This document shows, piece after piece, positions 55,096-64,000 of a stretch of 64,000 bases of DNA (within the stretch, counting starts at the first letter, position 1; every line of letters begins with the position of its first letter). The stretch covers positions 1,922,001 to 1,986,000 of the forward strand of contig WFMF01000002.1 in the NCBI GenBank assembly GCA_011033025.1, in the 5' to 3' direction. A program made the translations under genes and the position numbers. The notes beneath the pieces were generated by a model. The model worked only from the letters and a program-made list of their open reading frames with translations. It was not told the origin of the DNA and did no database searches. The stretch is from Beroe forskalii (Eukaryota > Ctenophora > Nuda > Beroida > Beroidae).

Positions 55096-55219
55096 ATCTA
55101 TGGGCAAACTAGAAGAATGCCGATTTTCAAAAGTGTTAACAGAAGTGGAAGCACTCAAGAGATTAAATGATATAACTTATATGAAAGAATTGTATCAGAA
55201 TCTTTCGAAAATCTTGTGA
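55096..55219 (+). CDS. Candidate terminal exon, unknown
   Basis: After an acceptor-like tract (tttatgtttatgcag) a 40-codon frame runs to TGA: it begins SMGKLEECRFSK and ends LYQNLSKIL, helical and charged. No upstream exon was linked, and it lies inside duplicated ground, so it may be a gene remnant. Confidence 0.3.
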
Positions 55220-55484
55220 TCATCATGGAAGCACTATTCCTAATCCCAACCCTGACCATCGACCAGAAATTAACTGTATGGTTATGATAAGGTTAAGCTA
55301 TGATAATTAAGGCTAAGGTTGGGATATAAGACAGAAATATTACTTTACCTTCTGTTTCCACTGTTCTAAAATCAATAATCTTCCAGTCTGCTGATCTATG
55401 ATTCATATGCTTCATTTGTATTATCATTATAATCATTTTCCTGCATTTGAGTATGTATGTGGCTTTGCTAACTTGAGTGAAAGT

Positions 55485-55625
55485 ATGGCTAGTTTCCGTC
55501 GTAGAAGAGGAACTTACAAAGTTCAGGAGGATAATGAGCATGTGGTAAACACATCAAGCAAAAAGAAGATGATGACTTGCTTTGTAGATCTCCTTGATGA
55601 CAACACAATGAATATTGAGATAGAG
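55485..55625 (+). CDS. First coding exon of a probable FERM-domain protein
   Basis: ATG 55485 opens MASFRRRRGTYKVQ, followed by SSKKKMMTCFVDLLDD and NTMNIEIE, ending exactly at a donor (GAG/GTAAAC, phase 0). A basic start followed by a beta strand C-x-V-x-LLDD and a second acidic strand is the opening of a FERM F1 ubiquitin-like lobe, as in band 4.1, FRMD and PTPN3/4 proteins, which link membrane proteins to cortical actin. No following exon was found before 64000; the next 8 kb is largely repeats, so the gene may be truncated or have a long first intron. Confidence 0.5.
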
Positions 55626-56259
55626 GTAAACCTTAAACAAGTTACATCAATGCTTTCATTGTCATTTCTTATAATTATATAACAGCGTTTTTATAGCATG
55701 TATCGAAGATATGCATGTTTGGATTAATAGCTCACCCTGTTTTAATTAAATTATTCAAATGTTATTGTTGTCTAAGCTGATGATGATAGCATGTTATGTA
55801 TTGCCCTGTACACTATAATTTCAATGATAACAGTTCATCGAATATGTTAATTCTGAGTACCATGTCAAGGTCCATAATCAAATGATCAAGTGTTTTGAAG
55901 AATTTCATGCACTGAATTGTGTTACCCAATTGGCAAAATTCCTTTATTTATTTTTATTTTAAGATATAATTGCATAGCTGCAAACCAATTGTATATAATA
56001 AACTTTATACACATTTAGTTTGCAGCTAAACATTGCATATCCTGATAGAGTACTTTGCATAGTCTCAAATATTGATTAAATATGTGCCAACTGTGAAAAT
56101 TTATAAACCCTGGAAATATTTTGCATACCCTGGTATCAAACCTTAGCTTTGTTACTGACAATGGAAGTAATGTTTCTCATGGCACAGCTGTGCATTGAAA
56201 TAAGTTTGGATCATAAAAATATATTCTTACATGATACATGAGACTGGTGTCAGTTACTG

Positions 56260-57000
56260 TGTACAAGGATCAAGGGAGGCCTCAGCCTCAGTCAGAATTG
56301 CCAATCCTTGGAATGCCTCGGCCACGGTCAAATTGAACCCCAATTTTCCTTGGCCTCAACTGGCTTCTGGGGGCTGCTGACCCTAGACCCCTGCACTGCC
56401 TAGCACTGCACTTAAAGACTTAAGTGGCTGCTGTGATTTTTCTTCCTGCAGTCTCGTTGAGGCACCAATTTAATCTAATCTAAACATCTGGCTTCTGGGG
56501 GCTACAGCCCCCAGGCACCTGCTTAACACTGTGCTTAAGTTGCTGCCATGTTTTTTCTTCGACCAGTCTTGTCGAATTGAAGGCAAGAATTGAAGTGAAA
56601 TTCTATTGATGTACCAATTCAATCTTATCTTAACGTCTGGCTTCTGGGGGCTACTGCCCAGAAACTTGCTTAGCACTGTACTTGCTGCCGTGATTTTTCT
56701 TTGACAAGTCTGGTCAAACATAGGCACGAATTGAAGTGAAATCCTATTGATGCACCAATCCAATATTATCTCAATGTCTGGCATCTGTGGGCTACTGCCC
56801 AGACCCTGCCTAGCACTATTTATGTTGCTGCCATGATTTTGTTTTGACCAGTCTCGTAGAAAATAGGCAATTTAAATTGAGGTGAAATACTATCAACTAT
56901 TGAGGCTCCAATATAATTTAATCCAAGACCAAACGTCTAGCTTCTAGGGGCTGCCACTCCAGGAACCTTGCTTAACATTGTCAAATAGGAAGCAAGGTCA
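56260..57000. repeat. Composite repeat: CTCGG-type head plus ~150-bp tandem array, copy 1
   Basis: A decayed GCCTCAG/GCCTCGG head (56268-56355, including cagaattgccaatcc) runs directly into about four units of ~150 bp, each starting near aacgtctggcttctgggggc and containing gaccagtctcgtcgaa and gaagtgaaatcctattga. Unit starts are near 56481, 56633, 56775 and 56934. Same family and same order as at 62310-64000. Confidence 0.85.
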
Positions 57001-57188
57001 AAGCCTCCGTGCAGCTTCTAATAGTTAGTGTAACCATGAGGTCCAGCACTGGTTGTTAGAAGGTTAGGAGCTGATGCTAGGAGCTAGAGGAATTTAGAAT
57101 GACCTCTGCAGAAACTAAATTACAGAGCTGTGTGGGAGCTGCATGGGAGCACCTCATTAGCTGCCATATTAGCTCGCAGATGCCCAGG

Positions 57189-58305
57189 CCCAGTGGCATA
57201 ATGTAGGGAATGAGGGAATGGCAAGCCCAGCCAAATTTTGGGACAGAATCTGTGAAATCGGACTGAAAAAGCCAAATTCACGGAAAATTGAATTAAATAT
57301 TTTTTATTAAGTGGTTGTTCGATTTTACGCCGCACACTGTGACTCATCGACTTCGAAAAAAATAATTTTATAAAGGTGCAGCCTTTTGCGCAAATTTCCA
57401 ATTAGCGGAACGCCGCGCTTCCCGAACCAGCCATTAAATTCCCAGCCCAGCCGGCTGGTTCGGGAATGTAAGTGGCTGGTTGGGGAATCTACAGATTCCT
57501 CAAAATCCTGACATATGATAATTTACCGTCTGTTTTAACGATTTCGAAGGTGTGGGCTGACTAGTTTTGTGATCTTTTTGTGACTTTTTTTATATGTCAG
57601 TCTAAAATTTAGGCAGTTCAAGGAAATTGAAAGTTTTTTTGCGATGGATCAAAGACCCTGCTTACCAAGTAGCTTCAAATAAACGCTTTCCCAACCTAGC
57701 TGCCACACTCCAAAAGTAGCTAGACACTCCTAAAATCCGCTGAAGAGCTACCATTGCTTGTTTATACCGCCAGGAACTGATCGTATCATTTTTTTGTCAT
57801 TAAACTCAACATTTCGGAAGTTATAGCTCAAACGAGCAGTGCAACATGATTATTTGAGTAGATCCCACAATATATTTCGAAAATGTAGGTCGTAGGATCA
57901 TTATTTGCTATGAGAAAACTGGAGATGAGCTACCAAAATGAAAATTTTAAATTTGACTATAGTGGGGATTGAACCATGGACCTCGCGTAAGACAGGTCGA
58001 TGTGATGAATTTAGCGCGCGCTCTAGCCAACTGAGCTACGTTCGCATGATCCACTATGTAAATAATCTGTAACTATACGAGTGAATTTTGTTACTTCTTG
58101 ATTGTTTTCAGTGTTTTATTGTGATATTGATTCAATTTCCTACATTATTTCTCAAATAATAGTCAAATTTGGCAAGCCTTCTTCACATTTCAATGATTTC
58201 GAGACATGGCAAGTAGTCTTAGATTTTAGAGACGCCACTTGACAGAAAAAGCCATTTCCCTCTAAATCCTCATTCCCAGCCACTTTTAAAAATTATTCCA
58301 CTGGG
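57189..58305. mobile_element. hAT-like non-autonomous element, second member (1117 bp)
   Basis: Begins CCCAGTGGCATAAT and ends ATTATTCCACTGGG, with a perfect 8-bp target duplication TGCCCAGG at 57181-57188 and 58306-58313. Termini and CCAGCC/TTCCCA subterminal words match the 551-bp element at 4352-4902, but the interior is different and includes a tRNA-like sequence on the minus strand. No transposase frame. Confidence 0.9.
57962..58047 (-). pseudogene. tRNA-like sequence inside the hAT-like element
   Basis: On the minus strand a good A box and D arm (tagctcagttggctagagc) is followed about 45 nt later by a B box-like ggttcaatccc. Between them is a GACCT...AGGTC stem. The T arm and acceptor stem do not pair properly, so it is not a normal tRNA; either a decayed tRNA gene or the head of a tRNA-derived SINE. 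Confidence 0.55.
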
Positions 58306-58370
58306 TGCCCAGGGCAGAGGGGTCTAACAGGAGCTCCCAGAGTGTGAGCCTATAAGTTTCCATTTAAGTA

Positions 58371-59065
58371 TCAATGCCTGTTGACAATGGAGTGCCTCTT
58401 GTTTCGATATCTCCCAGTCTCAATCTTGTAGTACTTTTGAGAGCTGGTGTGGAACTGTCCCAGACGCCTTGCATGATCCACTTTCAGGTTGAGGTCAAAG
58501 TATTGCTCAGTTCCGAATTCATTCTTGATTGAGTTGTAGAAGGATAATTTGCAATTTTCCATCTGCTCTGTGTCCCATGCCTGAGTGAACAGTCTTTGGA
58601 GTTCATGCCGCATACTGCTAGGGTATCTTGCTGCTCTTGTGGTGGCTAGCTGGCGGAGGTACTCAACTTTTCATACCATGGTAGACCCAAGGATCGCTGC
58701 TCTTGAGTCTTGGAAGGCATGCCACACTAATGCTGTAGAATTTTCTTCCTCTAGCCTAGCAAGCCTGTCTGTGTATGAGAAGACAACCTCAGACAATGTG
58801 ATTGCTAGGAGTAATGCCCGCTATCTCCCTGAACAGCTGCATTGGATGTTGTCTTGTTGACCCCCATGATCCATTTCTGGCATGATAGATGAAGCCTTTC
58901 TATTGGATCCTTAGCTATGGTTTGGAGGATATAGCCTCTTGAGGGAGCTTGGCGTGTCATGCATTTTGCGAAGAGTGTTTCTGGTAGCCAAACTTGACAC
59001 CCATAGCTAAGAGCATCGAAGAGCCGAATCAAAATTGACTTCATGAAGCTTCCTATGGTGATCAT
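58371..59065 (-). pseudogene. Degraded non-LTR reverse transcriptase C-terminus
   Basis: Minus-strand fragments line up as the region after the RT catalytic core: RLFDALSYGCQVWLPETLF, then ERLHLSCQKWIMGVNK followed by TTSNAAVQGD, a well-known pattern in metazoan LINE polyproteins. The frame shifts near 58811, continues as LAITLSEVVFSYTDRL, meets a stop near 58675 and resumes as MRHELQRLFTQAWD to 58371. No endonuclease or catalytic core remains. A different lineage from the intact element at 38-44 kb. Confidence 0.75.
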
Positions 59066-59185
59066 TTTCTTGAGCGAAAATTAGCTTCGTATCTCTTTCT
59101 GTCTGAGTTTCTGCTGGACTGTTGCTAATGGGCCTGAGAGGACATATCTTGATTACAGACATTACAGTCACTCTAAGCACCTCAG

Positions 59186-59545
59186 CGTGAATATAAATGT
59201 CCATTAAATTTTTGTCCGTGATACTAATGTCCGTGATTTTCAGGTCCATGAAAATTATGTCCCGTATTTCTTCTAGGGCACAGACGCAAAATTCGTGACT
59301 TCATCTCTTTAAACGCACAAATAATAAAAAATTTAGGGAAATTAGTACCTACAATATGGAAATTTATTCATATTAATAAGGTACGAAAAAATATTGAAAA
59401 AAAAATCTTCAATTCAAGAAAATGGTAAAAACGGAGCCGATAAATTTGAATTTTTGTTGAAATTTGCAGTGGCAGGATCGAGCGTGAATATTAATGTCCG
59501 TATAGTTTAAGGTCCGTGAAACTAAATTCCGTGATAATTATGTCC
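59186..59545. repeat. Cluster of atgtccgtg-type short repeats
   Basis: The words gcgtgaatat.aatgtcc, gtccgtgat and gtccgtgaaa recur at 59187-59260 and 59482-59550, flanking an AT-rich 220-bp middle. Possibly the two ends of a small direct-repeat element; no inverted ends or target duplication seen. Confidence 0.5.
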
Positions 59546-59549
59546 GATA

Positions 59550-61299
59550 AGGTATTATATGTACTACGTCACACTAGTGCCAGAAAACACTATCTGATAC
59601 AATATACACTGATACATGGCACTGGTATCAGTTACTGTGAAATACGCCTAAGTGGTGTCAGTGAATCAGTGATTATAACTGTACCCAAGTACCGAATGGA
59701 AACCATTCATAGGCCGCCAGGAACCAGAAGTTTTATGCAAATTGAATTCTTGGATTTCATTTTTGATGGAAATTCGCAATCCCCATATGCATGGGTGGTT
59801 TATGAGAGTTCTGAAGGCTTGTGAACTATTTCTCGTGACTCCGAATTGTATTATTATAGCTCAATTGAATTCGAAATTCTCGAGGTAACTTATGTTAATC
59901 TCAGAAGATTTGAATCTGCAAACCTACGTATGTAAAATGAATATTAAGACCTTATATCACGTTATATGGTTATAATAATAACTTAAGTTATATGGGTTCT
60001 CACTATGCTTGATAATATTTTTCAGTGTTATGGACATCAGAAAAAAACTCCATTGTTTGTTTAATTTTGTCTCAGCGCATGGGATGGTGGAAGCAACTGA
60101 GCAACTTGAGTTCTCTAGCCACGAGTTATTAAGTCTTTGTGATGTTAGTTTTTCGTTTTGTTAGTTTTTTTGTAAACTGTAAAGCTCTATTGTCTCGAGT
60201 TATTATTAAGTCTTCGTTTGAATGTGATTTCGTAATTTTGCTTTTCAGTTTTTTTTCCTCCTGATCCTTCGTAAAATCTAAGAAAATATTAGAATATGAT
60301 GGCCTGCAACATGCGTATTTTCGTTCATTCGTAATTTCATACTCACGGTTGTTTCTATTCATGGTGGTCGTTTCATGATAAATTGCTTTCACTGGGTGCG
60401 TCAAAATAAACGATACAACTTTGGTTGTGATAATATTTTATAGATGAAATTTTGAATGACATAGATTATATATGTACGATACAATTTTGCACCAAAAGAT
60501 TTCCAGCCAAAAAATATCAACTTAAAAACTCATTTTTTGGCCATATGTCAGCTTTTTTTACATAATCCAGGATTTAACCTAATCCAGGATCACATTGCCC
60601 GTAATTTTTAACTACTTATAATACAAAATTGACCTTTTTTGATGTGGCACAAAACTATGTCATTTCTTATCAACATGTCCTTTTGTTTCGAGCCTATTCA
60701 TTTCCTCTCTTATTTTCTTTGATTTTTTTAAATTGTTAGATTTAGTTAGTGATACTACTTGTATAAGGTGACTTAATGACTGTTTTAAAGTTTTGTTACA
60801 GTGCTTTACTCTTATAACCTTTATGTTTTTACGCTTGCCTTGGTAATTTTCCCTTGGTTGCATATTTATGGACCTCTTATTACGTACTTAACTGTGGCGA
60901 AACTTAATTATCCGGTGAATTTTTCTGAGTACAGAATTGGTATTCATGGATCTCATAGCAGCATATAACACAGAGCTACAAGTTACAACTCGCACGCTAC
61001 AAGTTACAACTCGCACGCTACAAGTTACAACTCGCATCCATACGCTGTTCAGTGCATCATACTTGATTGTGGCCGAACCTTATTTAAGCGGCAGATTTTT
61101 CATAATCTGCCAAATTTGGTAGGTATTTAATAAATATGTATTATGTAGCCTAAGGTAACTATCTTCTGATAATTCTCAAAATCAAAACTTTGCTCTGCAA
61201 TAAAAGGCACTGTGCAAGGTTTTATAAAAAGCCTTTTTTCTGATGTTAATCGCTACCTCCTAAGTTCTTAGCTTGCAGTTTGTACTGTTGCTGCGACCC
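59550..61299. other. Intergenic, AT-rich
   Basis: No supported gene. A 102-codon frame at 59516-59824 lacks any domain. The tandem repeat at 60977 is listed separately. The part after 61140 is probably the 5' flank of the LDLa-like gene. Confidence 0.4.
60977..61036. repeat. 21-bp tandem repeat, three copies
   Basis: Three near-identical copies of acaagttacaactcgcacgct in the intergenic sequence upstream of the LDLa-like gene. Confidence 0.9.
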
Positions 61300-62289
61300 A
61301 TGGTTATGAAGATCTTCTTTATCGTCGGTATTACTTGCATTGCCTCTGCATTCCCCAACAAATACCCAACTGTCAGCTACCAGACAAAACAAGTGTTTCA
61401 CAAGGATATCAAGTCACTGGAAGGTCTGGGCGTGAAGCATTGCACCTTCATTGCAGTGAGGGGTTACATCAAGGAGCGCTGTCTTCTGGCTGACGACCAT
61501 TGGTACTTCAAATGCCCTTTCTCTGAGCAATTCTACATGATAACTTTGCAGCAGTGTGGTAAGCAGGAGTTTTCCTACATATGCCCTGACGATCCGTCCT
61601 TTTACCAGTCCTGTGGTCATCCCTTGTGTCCAAATGATAACCCCATAATTAACCCAGGAGAGGGTGTTTGTGGGGAGATCCTTTGCTCCGCAGCACTCAC
61701 TCTAGAAATACCCCTTTATCAGGCATTTTTCAATCCGATCATGAATTTCACTGTGTTGAACAACCCCGCATTCAGCCATATGAGATGTAACGGTGAAAAC
61801 GATTGTATCAATTTTCTCAATGGTTCTGCAGTCGATGAGAACCAGTGTGAGGCTAATGATAACACGTTGTTTCATTGCGGGCCTTGCTCTGGAAAATTAC
61901 TTAAATCTCATTTCAAGATCCCGAAGGCTTTCCAGTGCAATAAGGTTTGTGATTGTTTTAACTGCTTTGATGAAGCCAAATGTAATGAGGGTGGAATTTT
62001 CAAAGGTCCTGGAATTATTTGTGTAATCAATAGGAGTAGATTTTTCCCTGGGAGAACTTGTAAAAATAGTGCAATAGATTATCTGCAACCTAGATACATC
62101 TGTGATGGTCAAGCTCATTGTAGCAATGGTATGGATGAAACTGGGTGTGATTCAAACGATTTGTGTGAAGCTGCCTACCCCCTTTACTACAAAAACATGC
62201 CCCTAAATGGAACTAATAACAGTGGGATCCTATACCCTAGAATGCTGCACCCTCTTAGCAAATGCTCCACCCCTCACTGGAAGGCAAGT
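61300..62289 (+). CDS. Secreted or surface cysteine-rich LDLa-like protein (3' partial)
   Basis: ATG at 61300 (or 61306) starts a signal peptide (MVMKIFFIVGITCIASA), followed by a Cys-rich ectodomain with many N-x-S/T sites. LDL-receptor class A features appear twice: a weak one (FQCNKVCDCFNCFDEAKC) and a good one near residue 260 (RYICDGQAHCSNGMDETGC), where D-x-x-x-D/E calcium ligands are recognisable. The coding part probably ends at a donor near 62283-62291 (TGGAAG/GCAAGT, a GC donor, or GGCAA/GTATGT). Beyond that the frame only reads through the TCGG-rich repeat. Downstream exons, possibly a membrane region, are not visible. The family is unresolved; ligand-binding receptor or secreted factor. 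Confidence 0.7.
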
Positions 62290-62309
62290 ATGTTAAGGCT
62301 AAAGGTGTG

Positions 62310-62490
62310 CAAGGATCGACCGAGGCCTCGGCTCGGCCTCGGTTTTTACCGAGGATTGGGGTTTCACCGAGGCCTCGGCCTCGGCCTCGGTCAGAATTGC
62401 CAATCCTCGGAATTCCTCGGCCTCGGTCATTTTAAATCCCAACTTTCCTCGGCCTCGGCCGAGTTTTTATAAATTGCCGAGGATTTTACC
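62310..62490. repeat. CCTCGG-rich head of composite repeat, copy 2
   Basis: Dense ggcctcgg and accgaggattt words with cagaattgccaatcctcgg inside; the latter phrase recurs at 56297. It sits immediately after the LDLa coding exon. Confidence 0.85.
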
Positions 62491-62695
62491 GAGGATTTTG
62501 AAGGAAAATATCCATATTAGATAACAGGAAAAACCTGACTTTTTAATTGAAAAAAGGGCCAAAAATAACTAGTATGATTTATTTGGAAGATCTTGAAACA
62601 TTTGATGAACTGTGGCCATCATATAAGTCAAAAAACTGACGTCCTTTTATTTGACGTAGGATGGGTAGGAAGAAATTTAGTCTATAATCTGATGA
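62491..62695. other. Short unique stretch between repeat head and satellite
   Basis: AT-rich, nothing recognised. Confidence 0.4.
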
Positions 62696-64000
62696 TTGAA
62701 TTTGGTCTTATCCAAACGTCTGGCTTATAGGGGCTGCCGCTCAATACCCATGCTTATTAAGCAGTTATTCAGATTTCTCAAAAACTGTCTTGATTTTAGT
62801 GCGGCTATTGTCATCAGGAAAATACTTAAAATATGCAAAAATGAACTCCCCCGAACGTTTGGCTGCCGCCCCAGACCCCTCCTAAGCATTTAACATTATG
62901 TTTAGGCAGGTATTGTAAAATATTGATAAAATCCTATTCAAGGTACTTCAATTTAATTCACTAGCACTGCACGTCTTAATAAGTGGCTGCCGTGATTTTT
63001 TTCGACCAGTCTCGTCGATAATAGGCAAGAATTGAAGTGAAATCCTATTAAGGCACCAATCTAATCTAATCCATAATCTAAACGTCTGGTTCTGGGGCTG
63101 CCGCCTCCAGACCCCCCGCCTAGTATTGTTATTAAGTTGCTGCTATGAATTTTCCTCGATCAGTCTCGTCGAAAATAGGCAAGATTTGGAGTGTAATCCT
63201 ATTGAGGCACCAATTTAATCTGATCTAAATTCTAAACGTCTGGCTTCTGGGGGCTGCCGCCACAAATCCCTGCATAGTACCGTACTTTAGTTGCTGCCGT
63301 GATTTTCTCCGACCGACCGACCAGTCTCGTCGAAAATCGGCAAGAATTGAAGTAAAAATCCTATTGAGGAACCAATTTGATCTAATCTAAACGTCTGGCA
63401 GCTGGCCTTTCAGGACTGCCGCCCTCAGACCCCTGCCTAGCACTGAACTTAAGTTGCTGCCGTGGATTTTTCTCTACCAGTCTGTTTTAAACTTTACAAA
63501 ACTACTTTATACAATCAAAATTGAGACCTGAAGATGTCGTAGAACGACGAAATTTATTGTCATAAAAGATCGTTTCCATTTGTACGTGTACCACTGAATC
63601 AGAGAATAAATAAAGTACTCATTAATTACAATTATGGGACTCTTATTCATAGTCCCGATCCGTGAAATTGTCGAAAATAGGCAAGACTCGAAGTGAGATC
63701 CTATTGAAGCACCTATTTTTAATCTCATCCGAACGTCTGGCTTCTGGGGCTGCCGCCCCAGACCCCTACATAGCACCGTACTTAAGTCGCTGCGGTGATT
63801 TTTCTCCGACCAGTCTCGTCGAAAATCGGCAATAATTGAAGTGAAATCCTATTGAGGCACAAATTTAATCAAATCTAAACGTCTGGCATCTGGGGGCTGC
63901 CGCCCCCGACCTCTCCCTGGTCCCTACTCTCTAGCACCGTACTTAAGCTGCTTAATCTAATCTAAACGCCTGGCTTCTGGGGGCTGCTGCCCAAAAACCC
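62696..64000. repeat. ~150-bp satellite array, copy 2, running off the window
   Basis: Unit starts (aacgtctgg) at 62714, 63081, 63234, 63390, 63732, 63879 and about 63965. Normal spacing is 147-156 bp. The 342-bp gap after 63390 contains a ~180-bp insertion at about 63483-63663, and the last unit is short. Each unit has a ggggctgccgcccc palindrome, gaccagtctcgtcgaaaat and gaagtgaaatcctattgagg. Confidence 0.9.

Larger units (their letters stand above)
54810..55960. repeat. Second segmental duplication pair (54810-55070 and 55755-55960)
   Basis: Both blocks carry aagctgatgatgatagcatg, attctgagtaccatgtcaag, aagtgttttgaagaat and caattggcaaaattc in the same order, with point differences. Copy 1 has an extra fold-back at 54835-54933. 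Confidence 0.85.

Noticed and set aside
57962..58047. Functional tRNA gene
   Set aside because: A and B boxes are present, but the acceptor and T stems do not pair and it lies in a transposon.

Overview
The window is eukaryotic and almost certainly from an animal. Genes are split by short GT-AG introns, and the recognisable products are animal-type: mitochondrial ClpX, an R-SNARE of the synaptobrevin type, an NCOA5-like RNA-binding coactivator, a membrane-anchored multicopper oxidase, a RUN plus C1 plus Rubicon-homology protein, PRADC1, the first exon of a probable FERM protein and an LDLa-type secreted or surface protein. The AT-rich sequence, small introns, intronless synaptobrevin and oxidase genes and dense small DNA transposons suit an early-branching invertebrate such as a ctenophore or cnidarian. 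Nothing read here fixes the phylum.

Layout. 0.9-3.9 kb: clpX, plus strand, first exon(s) missing. 4.3-7.6 kb: two DNA elements with 8-bp target duplications around an intronless coiled-coil/RG-rich gene. 8.7-9.1 kb: two small coding exons of an unknown gene that may splice to an exon at 18.4 kb; the interval holds three terminal-inverted-repeat elements (about 11.5, 15.0 and 15.8-17.6 kb). 20.0 kb: synaptobrevin. 21.9-24.2 kb: NCOA5-like gene. 29.0-31.1 kb: multicopper oxidase, minus strand. 31.1-34.2 kb: repeats. 34.3-48.8 kb: a twelve-exon RUN/C1/RH gene, one intron of which holds an apparently intact non-LTR retrotransposon (38.0-43.8 kb). 50.4-51.8 kb: PRADC1. 52.6-59.5 kb: repeat-rich ground with micro-transposons, segmental duplications, a hAT-like element and a dead reverse transcriptase. 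61.3-62.3 kb: LDLa-like gene running into a 150-bp satellite that fills the end of the window.

The host genes are unrelated housekeeping or trafficking genes and form no operon or cluster. Two share a theme: synaptobrevin mediates vesicle fusion, and the RUN/RH protein belongs to a family acting in late endosome, lysosome and autophagosome traffic. The most informative signals are in the mobile DNA: exact target duplications for four or five elements (one proven by a paralogous empty site), a fold-back that looks like a template-switch event with its unrearranged paralogue 0.9 kb away, a codon-phased 57-bp repeat inside the retrotransposon's first open frame, and a recurring pattern of one surplus G in short G runs that breaks otherwise good exons and may mark consensus error.
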